Shown here in pieces: positions 1 to 5,637 of a DNA stretch of 7,034 bases (its first letter is position 1; each line of letters begins with the position of its first letter). The DNA lies in contig CANLFK010000120.1 in the NCBI GenBank assembly GCA_947489925.1, positions 1 through 7,034 of the forward strand, read 5' to 3'. A model generated the notes under the pieces. It worked only from the letters and a program-made list of their open reading frames with translations, made no database searches and was not told the origin of the DNA. Both the position numbers and the translations under genes were made by a program. Origin of the DNA: Candidatus Caenarcanales bacterium. Its GTDB lineage: Bacteria > Cyanobacteriota > Vampirovibrionia > Caenarcaniphilales > Caenarcanaceae.

Positions 1-1
1 T

Positions 2-592
2 CAAAGTGGACAAATGGGTGCACACAATCAGCGTACAGGATCACAAAGTGGTTTTGGTGGTTTTGGCAGAAATGCTCCAGCTAAAGGACGAGATATTCAG
101 TCTAGTGTAGAATTAACTTTGGAAGAGGCTTTTCGTGGTTGTATTAAAAGATTTAATTTAAATGGCTCTTCGGTTGAAGTGAAAATTCCGCCTGGAATCA
201 GAGAAGGACAGCAAATAAGACTAAGCGGGCAAGGTGAGCCATCTCGTTCTGGCGGAGCTAGAGGTGATTTACTTTTGCAAGTCAAATTAGGAAAGCATTC
301 AGTTTTTAGTTTAAAAGGAGATAATATTGAAAGCATAATTCATATTTCGGTAATAGATGCGGTTTTTGGCTGTTTGCAAAATATTGAAACTTTAAGTGGA
401 AAATCAATAGAAATTAAAATACCTGCTGGCATTCAAGGTGGACAAAAATTGCGTTTGGCAAATATGGGCTGGTCAAAAAAACCTTCTGGCAATGGAGATC
501 ACTTGGTGCAAGTTCAAATTAAAATTCCTAAAAACTTAAACGATAAAGAAAAAGCCCTGTTTAATGAATTAAAAGCTGTTCAAAGCACATAA
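2..592 (+). CDS. DnaJ/CbpA-type co-chaperone, C-terminal part (5' end outside window)
   Basis: This is a J-protein co-chaperone that would deliver clients to DnaK (Hsp70) and stimulate its ATPase in the cytoplasm. The frame is open to the left edge: codons before the first ATG (14) read Q-S-G-Q, so that ATG is internal and the J domain with its HPD motif lies upstream. Numbering from that ATG, residues 1-24 are a Gly/Phe/Gln-rich linker. Residues 30-97 form substrate-binding domain CTD1, with the conserved LTLEEAFRGC segment and an IPPGIREGQQIRL strand pair. Residues 98-173 form CTD2, which repeats the pattern as IPAGIQGGQKLRL, and the end is a short helical tail. No CxxCxGxG zinc-finger repeats interrupt CTD1, so it is a class II (CbpA/DnaJB-like) protein rather than canonical DnaJ. 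The family call is firm. Whether it is CbpA or the only DnaJ of the genome cannot be told here. Confidence 0.9.
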   Translation, partial: QSGQMGAHNQRTGSQSGFGGFGRNAPAKGRDIQSSVELTLEEAFRGCIKRFNLNGSSVEVKIPPGIREGQQIRLSGQGEPSRSGGARGDLLLQVKLGKHSVFSLKGDNIESIIHISVIDAVFGCLQNIETLSGKSIEIKIPAGIQGGQKLRLANMGWSKKPSGNGDHLVQVQIKIPKNLNDKEKALFNELKAVQST

Positions 593-617
593 TAAAAACC
601 CGATTTTTTACTTTTTT
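593..617 (+). terminator. weak T-rich terminator candidate after the dnaJ-like gene
   Basis: Just after the stop codon, TAAAAA (593-598) can pair with TTTTTA (605-610), followed by a second T tract at 612-617. The stem is pure A-T, so it would be weak. It is a candidate only, supported by the T-runs and its position. Confidence 0.25.
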
Positions 618-650
618 ATTTATCAAGAGAATGAAAAAAAATTTAATCGT

Positions 651-679
651 TTAAACAGAATGAGGTTCATAATTATAAA
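651..679 (+). promoter_or_regulatory. possible promoter and palindrome upstream of dps
   Basis: A -10-like TATAAA (674-679) lies 17 bp downstream of a poor -35 candidate, TTAAAC (651-656). The -10 overlaps a near-perfect 14-bp palindrome, TTCATAATTATAAA (666-679), with ATAATTAT at its core. Dps genes are often controlled by Fur/PerR-type repressors binding AT-rich palindromes over the promoter, so the arrangement is suggestive. In DNA this AT-rich such palindromes also arise by chance. Confidence 0.25.
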
Positions 680-705
680 AATAACCTACAAAATGGGACA
701 AAAAA

Positions 706-1230
706 ATGAATAAAAGTAATTCTGCCACCGCTACCAAAGAAAAAATGCAAATTATTATGAATAAAAACAATTTAGCTTTAGAAGTTAAAAGCCAAGTTAT
801 TGAAATTCTACAGAAAACTTTATCAGCCTCTATGGATTTGCAGTCTCATGCTAAACAAGCTCATTGGAATGTCAAGGGTTCTGATTTTTATTCTTTGCAT
901 TTGCTTTTTGATCAAGTATCAAGCGAAGTACTTCCTTTTATTGATGAAATAGCTGAAAGAATAGTACAACTCGGTGGAATAGCTAAAGGCACTATCAGAT
1001 TTACAGCTGAAAATACTTTTTTAATTGAATATCCTCTTGAAATTCAGGCTGGTAGAGAACATGTTGAAGCTTTATCTAATTCATTGGCTAATTTTGCGTC
1101 TGATTTAAGACAAGGAATTGATAAAACAACTGAAATTGGTGATGTTGGCACGGCTGATTTATTAACTGGAATTTCACGAGCTATTGAAAAACTACTTTGG
1201 TTTGTAGAAGCTCATAATCAATCTCATTAA
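706..1230 (+). CDS. dps: Dps-family ferritin-like DNA-protection protein
   Basis: Dps proteins form hollow 12-subunit shells that oxidise Fe(II), usually with hydrogen peroxide, store the iron, and in some species coat DNA. This 174-residue protein carries the full inter-subunit ferroxidase set: His53, His65, Asp69, Asp80 and Glu84. Their spacing (12, 4, 11, 4) matches that of Dps proteins, in the signature HWNVKG...LHLLFD...D..AER..QLGG. A four-helix bundle covers about residues 25-172, ending in helix segment LLWFVEAHNQ. The start at 706 is favoured because GGGA (695-698) sits seven bases upstream. Met14 (745) and Met18 (757) are alternatives, and the latter would give the more usual ~157 residues. 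The resulting N-terminal tail has several lysines (3, 11, 13, 20), and tails like this mediate DNA binding in some Dps proteins, which is inference here. It is a separate unit, 113 bp after the dnaJ-like gene. Confidence 0.95.
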   Translation: MNKSNSATATKEKMQIIMNKNNLALEVKSQVIEILQKTLSASMDLQSHAKQAHWNVKGSDFYSLHLLFDQVSSEVLPFIDEIAERIVQLGGIAKGTIRFTAENTFLIEYPLEIQAGREHVEALSNSLANFASDLRQGIDKTTEIGDVGTADLLTGISRAIEKLLWFVEAHNQSH

Positions 1231-1247
1231 TGAAATTTGAATTCCCC

Positions 1248-1272
1248 GTCTAAAATAGACTTTGAATATTTT
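1248..1272 (+). terminator. short hairpin with T-rich tail after dps
   Basis: A perfect 5-bp stem GTCTA/TAGAC (1248-1252 and 1256-1260) with an AAA loop is followed by TTTGAATATTTT. It begins 18 bases after the dps stop codon. The stem is short and the tail interrupted, so termination would be inefficient; the adjacent C-rich hairpin of the repeat element could add to it. Confidence 0.35.
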
Positions 1273-1281
1273 ATGACTTAA

Positions 1282-1310
1282 TAAACCCCCCAGCCCCCTT
1301 GACAGGGGGA
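1282..1310 (+). repeat. left arm of the inverted-repeat element, itself a hairpin
   Basis: The arm runs from TAAA (1282-1285) through a run of six C to GGGGGA. Within it CCCCCT (1294-1299) pairs perfectly with AGGGGG (1304-1309) around a TGAC loop, giving a 6-bp, mostly G-C stem. It is the reverse complement of the right arm apart from the short segment between the C runs. Confidence 0.8.
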
Positions 1311-1418
1311 GTTTTGGAGTTTTTATTGAAAAACTATCAAGTTTAAAGCTAGACTTAAACCATCAACTAAGCTTAAAGCTGATTAAAGTATAACTTTCAG
1401 AATATTAAAACATTGAGT

Positions 1419-1448
1419 TCCCCCTGTCAAGGGGGCGGAGGGGGTTTA
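1419..1448 (-). repeat. right arm of the inverted-repeat element, itself a hairpin
   Basis: CCCCCT (1420-1425), loop GTCA and AGGGGG (1430-1435) form the same hairpin as in the left arm. It is followed by CGGA, a run of five G and TTTA (1445-1448). Read on the minus strand it matches the left arm over the 17-base core and the outer TAAACCCCC. Confidence 0.8.
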
Positions 1449-1516
1449 ACAAATGAAATTCTTTGGAAACAAATTATACGGTAATAGCTCACTTTTATAT
1501 CTTGAAATAATAAATT

Positions 1517-1915
1517 ATGAATTTAACTGCTCCAGCTGTTTTACTTTCGACCACTTCGCTTTTATTATTAGCTTATACTAATCGGTTTTTGGCTATTTCG
1601 GCTTTAGTGCGTGATTTAAGTGCTAAACATCGTGAACATCCTCAGCGTGTATTATCAGCCCAAATAAAAAGTTTGCTTCAGCGAATTAATTTAATTAGAG
1701 ATATGCAGGCTTTAGGCGTTTTGAGCTTATTATTTGTGGTTTTATCAATGTTTTTAATTTTTACTGAATCTCAAAAACCAGCTCAAATTATTTTTGGTTG
1801 CGGTTTAGTTTTATTAATGATTTCTTTAACCTTATCCACATATGAAATTTATATTTCTACTCATGCTTTAAACATTGAATTAAAAGGACTGGAAGACTTA
1901 AAACAAGAAGAATAA
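1517..1915 (+). CDS. DUF2721 family small membrane protein
   Basis: This is a 132-residue integral membrane protein of unknown function, recognised as DUF2721 by its family pattern: a first helix ending in LLLAYTNRFLAI, a short Arg/His-rich loop, then INLIRDMQALGVLSLLF leading into the second helix. Predicted transmembrane segments are about residues 5-27, 65-83 and 89-110. The loop between the first two (31-62) is basic and probably cytoplasmic. The C-terminal tail is acidic. The length is normal for the family, as recalled. The gene starts 68 bp after the inverted-repeat element, with no Shine-Dalgarno sequence in front of the ATG. No enzymatic residues are apparent. The family identification rests on recalled motif similarity; the function is unknown. 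Confidence 0.75.
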   Translation: MNLTAPAVLLSTTSLLLLAYTNRFLAISALVRDLSAKHREHPQRVLSAQIKSLLQRINLIRDMQALGVLSLLFVVLSMFLIFTESQKPAQIIFGCGLVLLMISLTLSTYEIYISTHALNIELKGLEDLKQEE

Positions 1916-1981
1916 TAGGATTTACCTAGCTTTAGCGTCTATCCTGTAAAATGTAATATTAATATTTAATTTCTTTAGTTT

Positions 1982-2551
1982 ATGGATAATAAAGTTAATC
2001 CTTTTCAGCCAAATTTACCGCCAATTTCCACTCCAAAGCCAATTAAGACTCAAGCTAAAGAAGCCCGCTTGGAGAATGAAGAAAATAGCGAAATTGACAA
2101 TAGTTTAAATACCGAAAAAAATAATTCTTTAAATAGTTTATTTCAATTGCCTCCTAATCAAGTTATTAAGCGTTTGACTTCAGCTTTAAATAAATATTCG
2201 CAAGATCCAAAGCTGGAAAAACTTTTGCTTGAATTGAAAATTTCACCAACTGGAAAACAGGCAATTGCTTTTTGTACTTTTGCTTGTCTGAAAGATTTAA
2301 TTGGCAATAAGCTTAAATTAACAGAAGAAGATGAAAAAAATATTTTAGAAGCTCTCAAGAATGAGTATGAAGCAGATACCTCTAAAGAAACAATTGATCC
2401 AGACGAGAAAAAGAAACGCAAAAAAGAAAGAAAGAAAAAAAATAAACCAAAAATCAATGCTTTAATCAGCTTAATTGAAGATTGTATGTCCAAGCTAGAA
2501 CAAAACAAAGAATTAAACAAAGAAAGTTCTCTTTTAAATATAAAAACTTAA
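1982..2551 (+). CDS. hypothetical charged protein with lysine-rich segment
   Basis: I do not recognise this 189-residue protein. Residues 1-55 are Pro/Asn/Glu-rich and probably disordered. Residues 58-130 look like a compact helical domain, with alternating hydrophobic positions in NQVIKRLTSALNKY, LLLELK, a central AIAFCTFACLKDLIG segment (94-108, too short and mixed to be a clear membrane span) and EEDEKNILEALKNEYE. A very basic patch follows at 143-157 (about eleven Lys/Arg in fifteen residues), then a final helix at 158-180. There is no signal peptide. The basic patch could bind nucleic acid or another polyanion, but that is inference from composition only. Codon and base use match the neighbours. 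The gene lies 66 bp after the DUF2721 gene and 57 bp before the peptidase gene, so cotranscription is possible. No Shine-Dalgarno motif precedes the ATG. Confidence 0.7.
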   Translation: MDNKVNPFQPNLPPISTPKPIKTQAKEARLENEENSEIDNSLNTEKNNSLNSLFQLPPNQVIKRLTSALNKYSQDPKLEKLLLELKISPTGKQAIAFCTFACLKDLIGNKLKLTEEDEKNILEALKNEYEADTSKETIDPDEKKKRKKERKKKNKPKINALISLIEDCMSKLEQNKELNKESSLLNIKT

Positions 2552-2600
2552 ATGTATTAATTTCGGCTTTTTTAAATTAAAATGGCTTTAGTAAAAATTT

Positions 2601-2604
2601 AGGA
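2601..2604 (+). promoter_or_regulatory. ribosome binding site of the oligoendopeptidase gene
   Basis: AGGA lies four bases before the ATG at 2609. It is one of only two recognisable Shine-Dalgarno-like motifs in the window (the other is GGGA before dps). The spacing is shorter than the usual optimum of 5-9 bases. Confidence 0.45.
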
Positions 2605-2608
2605 TATT

Positions 2609-4399
2609 ATGACTTTACCTAGCTGGAATTTAAAAGATTTATACGCTTCAATCGATGATAAGCAAATTGACAAAGATATTATTTTAGCTCTCTCTGAGTC
2701 TAGTAATTTTCAGGAAAAATATCAAAACAATTTAGCCAAACTTTCACCTGAAGAGTTATTTAAGGCTTTGCAAAAATATGAAGATTTAAATGAATTAAGT
2801 AATAAACCTTTGATTTTTGCTTATTTAATGCATTCAGCTGATAGTTCTAAGCCAGCTCACGGAGCTTTAATTTCTCGTTTAGAAGAAAAAATGTCTGAAA
2901 TTCATGAAAAAACCACTTTCTTTAATCTCGAATGGAATAATTTGGAAGATAATATTGCCAATAAGTTCATTGAATCACCAATTTTAGAAAAATATAAACA
3001 TTATTTAAAGTCTTCACGCAAGTTAAAGCCTCATCAATTAACTGAAAAAGAAGAAGTTTTATGGCAAAAAGTTGATTTAACCGCTGGTTCAGCTTGGACT
3101 CGTTTATTTGATGAAATATTTGCCAAATCCAAATTCAAAGTTAATTTGCCAGAACCCAAAGAATTAAGTGAAGAAGAAGTTTTAGCTTTACTTTATTCAG
3201 GCGACCGTGAAATCCGAAAAGATGCCGCTAATGCTTTAACCGAAGGCTTAAAATCTAATTCATCAATTTTAACTTATATTTTTAATACTTTAACTCAAGA
3301 GCATTATATTGAAGACAAAATCCGCAAATTTGAAAAACCAATTTCTTCAAGGAATTTATCGAATGAGATTTCAGACCAAGCTGTAGAAGCTTTAATGCAA
3401 GTAACTGAAGAAAAAATTGAATTAGTACACAGATTTTATAAATTAAAAGCCAAATTATTAAACCTAACTGAGTTAAATGATTATGACCGCTATGCACCAT
3501 TGCCTAATCAAAAACAAAAAAAATGGGAATGGGATGAAGCCTGCCAATTCGTTTTAAAATCATATGAAAGCTTTAGCCCAGACTTTGCCAAAATTGTAAA
3601 AGAATTTATTGATAAAAACTGGATTGATGCTGATTTAAGAGAGGGCAAAAGAGGCGGAGCATTTTCAGCTTCCACGATTCCGAGCGTTCATCCTTATATT
3701 TTGGTTAATTTTACGGGTAATTCAAGAGACTTATCAACTTTAGCCCATGAATTGGGGCATGGCATACATCAATATTTATCAAGGCAAGTTGGTTATTTGG
3801 AATCAGATACTCCTTTAACAACTGCAGAAACGGCTAGTGTTTTTGGGGAAATGCTAACTTTTGACCGTTTAGTCAGTCAAGCCGAAAATCCAACTGAAAA
3901 ATTATCGCTTTTAATTACCAAGCTTGATGAAATTATTGCCACTGTTTATCGACAAGTTTTTATGACTCGTTTTGAGCAAAAATTACATGAAACAAGACGG
4001 AAAGACGGCGAATTCACCACTGAAACAATTAATGAACTTTGGTTAAAAACAAGCAAGCAAATGTTTGGAGATTCAGTTAATTTGACCGATAATTATGGCT
4101 ATTGGTGGCTTTATATCAGCCATTTTATTCATTCGCCTTTTTATTGTTATGCATATGCTTTCGGTTTATTATTATCAATAACTCTTTATACACAGTCTAA
4201 GACAGCTGGTCCAGAGTTTAAGGAGCAATATACCAAAATATTATCTTTTGGCGGTAGCTTAGAACCAAATGAATTATTAAAAATTGCCAATATTGATTTG
4301 AATGATAATAATTTTTGGCGTAATGGTTTTGTTTTAATTGAAAATATGTTAGACGAAGCTGAAAAGCTTGCTCAAGAGATTAATTTAAACCAGATGTAA
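2609..4399 (+). CDS. pepF: M3 family oligoendopeptidase F-type zinc metallopeptidase
   Basis: This cytoplasmic zinc endopeptidase should cleave short oligopeptides released by larger proteases, with size selectivity set by a deep channel. The 596-residue length is typical of the M3B/PepF branch. The zinc site is HELGH at residues 380-384 (His380 and His384 as ligands, Glu381 as catalytic base), with Glu407 in the AETAS motif as the expected third ligand. The substrate-positioning His/Tyr cluster is HFIHSPFYCYAYAFG (505-519). Also visible are the RGGAFS segment at 348-353 and the HPYILVNFTG strand (361-370) before the zinc site. Residues 1-200 are the helical lid of the family. There is no signal peptide. 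The ATG at 2609 has an AGGA upstream, and the opening WNLKDLYAS is the usual N-terminus of the family, so the start is well supported. The gene is intact. The subfamily (PepF rather than another M3B member) is less certain than the M3 call. Confidence 0.93.
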   Translation: MTLPSWNLKDLYASIDDKQIDKDIILALSESSNFQEKYQNNLAKLSPEELFKALQKYEDLNELSNKPLIFAYLMHSADSSKPAHGALISRLEEKMSEIHEKTTFFNLEWNNLEDNIANKFIESPILEKYKHYLKSSRKLKPHQLTEKEEVLWQKVDLTAGSAWTRLFDEIFAKSKFKVNLPEPKELSEEEVLALLYSGDREIRKDAANALTEGLKSNSSILTYIFNTLTQEHYIEDKIRKFEKPISSRNLSNEISDQAVEALMQVTEEKIELVHRFYKLKAKLLNLTELNDYDRYAPLPNQKQKKWEWDEACQFVLKSYESFSPDFAKIVKEFIDKNWIDADLREGKRGGAFSASTIPSVHPYILVNFTGNSRDLSTLAHELGHGIHQYLSRQVGYLESDTPLTTAETASVFGEMLTFDRLVSQAENPTEKLSLLITKLDEIIATVYRQVFMTRFEQKLHETRRKDGEFTTETINELWLKTSKQMFGDSVNLTDNYGYWWLYISHFIHSPFYCYAYAFGLLLSITLYTQSKTAGPEFKEQYTKILSFGGSLEPNELLKIANIDLNDNNFWRNGFVLIENMLDEAEKLAQEINLNQM

Positions 4400-4423
4400 G
4401 GAATGTCAGTTCGACCTGAAAAT

Positions 4424-4470
4424 GTAAAAAGCACATTAAGAATTTAGAAGATTCCCTTTTGGCTTTTTAC
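4424..4470. repeat. 9-bp inverted repeat downstream of pepF
   Basis: GTAAAAAGC (4424-4432) and GCTTTTTAC (4462-4470) are exact reverse complements separated by 29 bases. In RNA they could close a long-loop hairpin 24 bases after the pepF stop. The second copy runs directly into the C-rich repeat relic. The significance is unclear, because short inverted repeats of this composition are common in AT-rich DNA. Confidence 0.35.
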
Positions 4471-4519
4471 CCCCAACCCCCTGAAAGTGGGCTATTAGAG
4501 AGCAGAGTTAGGGATTTAA
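4469..4519. repeat. decayed C-rich repeat related to the element at 1282-1448
   Basis: The segment ACCCCCAACCCCCTGAAAGTGGG (from 4469) has the same plan as the left arm of the upstream element: a C run, two different bases, a second C run with T, a short loop and an A-G run. The stem CCCCCT (4477-4482) with AGTGGG (4486-4491) has one mismatch. A possible outer partner, GTTAGGGATTTAA (4507-4519), resembles the G-run plus TTTAA end of the right arm. It is best read as a degenerate or different-subtype copy of the same dispersed repeat family. It could also help end pepF transcripts. Confidence 0.4.
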
Positions 4520-4598
4520 TCTTGAAGACAGAAAATTTAAAATAACAGATTTATTGTTTGATTTAAAAGCTGTCAAACTCGCATTAAATAATTAAACT

Positions 4599-5636
4599 TT
4601 ATTTCTTTTCATTTTTAAAGCTGAGATTATTAATTTTGTTTTTGTCAGTTTCCTCTTTTGGGTGAGGTTTAGGAATTACTCTTTGCGATAAAGCAATAAA
4701 TGAAGGTGATTCTCCTTTTTTGCCAGAATAAATTATAATTTGAGCTCTCACCAATTCATCTTGCCCCAAGCTATTAGCCGTAAATAATCTTCTTAAACCA
4801 GAGCTTATTGTGCTTTCTTGATTACCATTTCCTTCAATTGGTCTTTTAATTGCCATAATTTCTGATTCAGACTTAGAATCTTTAGCTTTTGAACTGTCTG
4901 TCTCGGGGAAATCAGTTAATAAAACTTTATCTAAAATTGCTTCGCCTTTTATATCTTCAGGTAAATCATATTTTAATTGAGCAATATAATTTTCATTTTC
5001 TTCAATATAACCCGGAATTATTAAACTAATTTTGCCAGTTTTTAACAAATTGCCAGCTTTTTGTCCATAATATTTCCACATATGTTCCGACAAAATCTCT
5101 TCGGAAGTAATTTTCCAAGTATTGCCAATTCTCTTTAAAGTTGTAATTCCTTGAACCCAAGATAAAAATTCGGGAGAGAAGCCAATATTTTTAGTATTTT
5201 CACCTTGCCCAGTAGCAGTAGTTAATTCGTTTAAAGTAATAGTTGCATAATCTCCGCAAACCTGAATGCTAGCTGGGTTTGATTGAATTTTAGCGTCTTT
5301 ATATTCAATCCAAAAAGTATTTAAATTATCTTTGATTTTTTTCATGTCAGAGCCATCTTTACTTTTAAAGTCTGGAGCATAAAAACTCATTAAACCTTCA
5401 GAATTATGATTATTCCAAGTTTTTTGAGCTGAAGTTAAAATATTACTAATCTGTTCAAAGTCTTTTTCATAACCGGGGCAACCCAAAAAGACAAATTCTT
5501 GTTTATTGCTAACACTATTTTTATTATATGGCTTTTTTGTTTTGGCATTAGCTGGCTGAATTGCTGGAGTTAAAAGCTGAAACAGAAAGCATAAAACAAT
5601 TAAAAAGCTATAATTTATTTGTGTTTTTATTTTCAT
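4599..5636 (-). CDS. exported protein with NTF2-like domain, function unknown
   Basis: This is a secreted or periplasmic protein of 345 residues from the ATG at 5636. That start is preferred over an upstream TTG at 5699 because it begins a classic signal peptide: MKIK, hydrophobic core SFLIVLCFLFQLL, and a likely cleavage after QPANA (residue 31). No lipobox is seen. Residues about 62-180 resemble the NTF2/SnoaL-like cone fold: a helix with TSAQKTWNNHN, then LMSFYAPDF, later VCGDYATITL and a closing LKRIGNTWKITSEE. Such domains are ligand-binding or enzymatic, and no catalytic set is identifiable here. Residues about 202-325 look like a separate beta-rich domain (ISLIIPGYIEENENYIAQL, then GEAILDKVLL and VRAQIIIYSG) split by a low-complexity Ser/Lys/Glu loop at 245-260. 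The lysine-rich C-terminus is probably disordered. Transcription diverges from ybeY with a single base between start codons. The fold call is by pattern only. Confidence 0.7.
   Translation of the reverse strand: MKIKTQINYSFLIVLCFLFQLLTPAIQPANAKTKKPYNKNSVSNKQEFVFLGCPGYEKDFEQISNILTSAQKTWNNHNSEGLMSFYAPDFKSKDGSDMKKIKDNLNTFWIEYKDAKIQSNPASIQVCGDYATITLNELTTATGQGENTKNIGFSPEFLSWVQGITTLKRIGNTWKITSEEILSEHMWKYYGQKAGNLLKTGKISLIIPGYIEENENYIAQLKYDLPEDIKGEAILDKVLLTDFPETDSSKAKDSKSESEIMAIKRPIEGNGNQESTISSGLRRLFTANSLGQDELVRAQIIIYSGKKGESPSFIALSQRVIPKPHPKEETDKNKINNLSFKNEKK
5609..5614 (+). promoter_or_regulatory. candidate -10 box for ybeY
   Basis: A perfect TATAAT (5609-5614) lies 23 bases before the ybeY ATG, within the signal-peptide codons of the divergent gene. 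No good -35 hexamer is found 16-18 bp upstream, so the assignment rests on the -10 match and position only. Transcription from it would give a leader of roughly 15-20 bases. Confidence 0.35.
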
Positions 5637-5637
5637 A

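Larger units (their letters stand above)
1282..1448. mobile_element. 167-bp MITE-like inverted-repeat element, noncoding
   Basis: Two ~30-bp arms, in opposite orientation at the ends of this stretch, share a 17-base identical core, CCCCCTTGACAGGGGGA, plus an outer TAAACCCCC. They differ only in the short segment between the C runs (AG versus TCCG). The arms are far richer in G+C than the surrounding sequence. The ~108-bp interior is AT-rich and has no open reading frame of note. The form, small with terminal inverted repeats and lying between genes, is that of a miniature inverted-repeat transposable element or another dispersed palindromic repeat. No clear target-site duplication was found at the edges, so mobility is inferred. 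Alternatives are a transcription attenuator between dps and the next gene, or a structured RNA. Confidence 0.55.

Noticed and set aside
97..336. Open frame of 79 codons on the minus strand
   Set aside because: It lies wholly within the DnaJ-like gene in antisense, has no family resemblance, and the plus-strand frame is clearly a conserved protein.
1282..1448. CRISPR-like or tRNA-like reading of the repeats
   Set aside because: There are only two arms in inverted orientation, with no regularly spaced direct repeats and no cloverleaf, so neither a CRISPR array nor a tRNA fits.
1915..1945. Inverted AGGAT...ATCCT with a 20-base loop after the DUF2721 gene
   Set aside because: The stem is only five firm pairs and is not followed by a T tract, so a terminator or riboswitch cannot be supported.
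1955..1966. Perfect 12-bp palindrome AATATTAATATT before the hypothetical gene
   Set aside because: It is composed only of A and T in an AT-rich spacer, so chance is a sufficient explanation.
2158..2520. Open frame of 120 codons on the minus strand, rich in Phe and Ser
   Set aside because: It is the antisense of the Lys/Glu-rich hypothetical gene; Phe/Ser richness is what the reverse complement of AAA/GAA codons gives. The plus-strand frame is longer, co-directional with its neighbours and starts with ATG at a sensible spacing.
2557..2580. TTAATTT/AAATTAA hairpin with a GGCTTTTTT loop before pepF
   Set aside because: The stem is pure A-T and the T run sits in the loop, not after the stem, so it does not look like an intrinsic terminator.
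1921..2623. Shared 11-mer TTTACCTAGCT at 1921 and at the start of pepF (about 2613)
   Set aside because: One copy is coding for the conserved pepF N-terminus and the other is in a spacer. There is no extended similarity, so it is probably coincidence.
3282..3500. Open frame of 72 codons on the minus strand
   Set aside because: It lies inside the well-supported M3 peptidase gene and encodes no recognisable protein.
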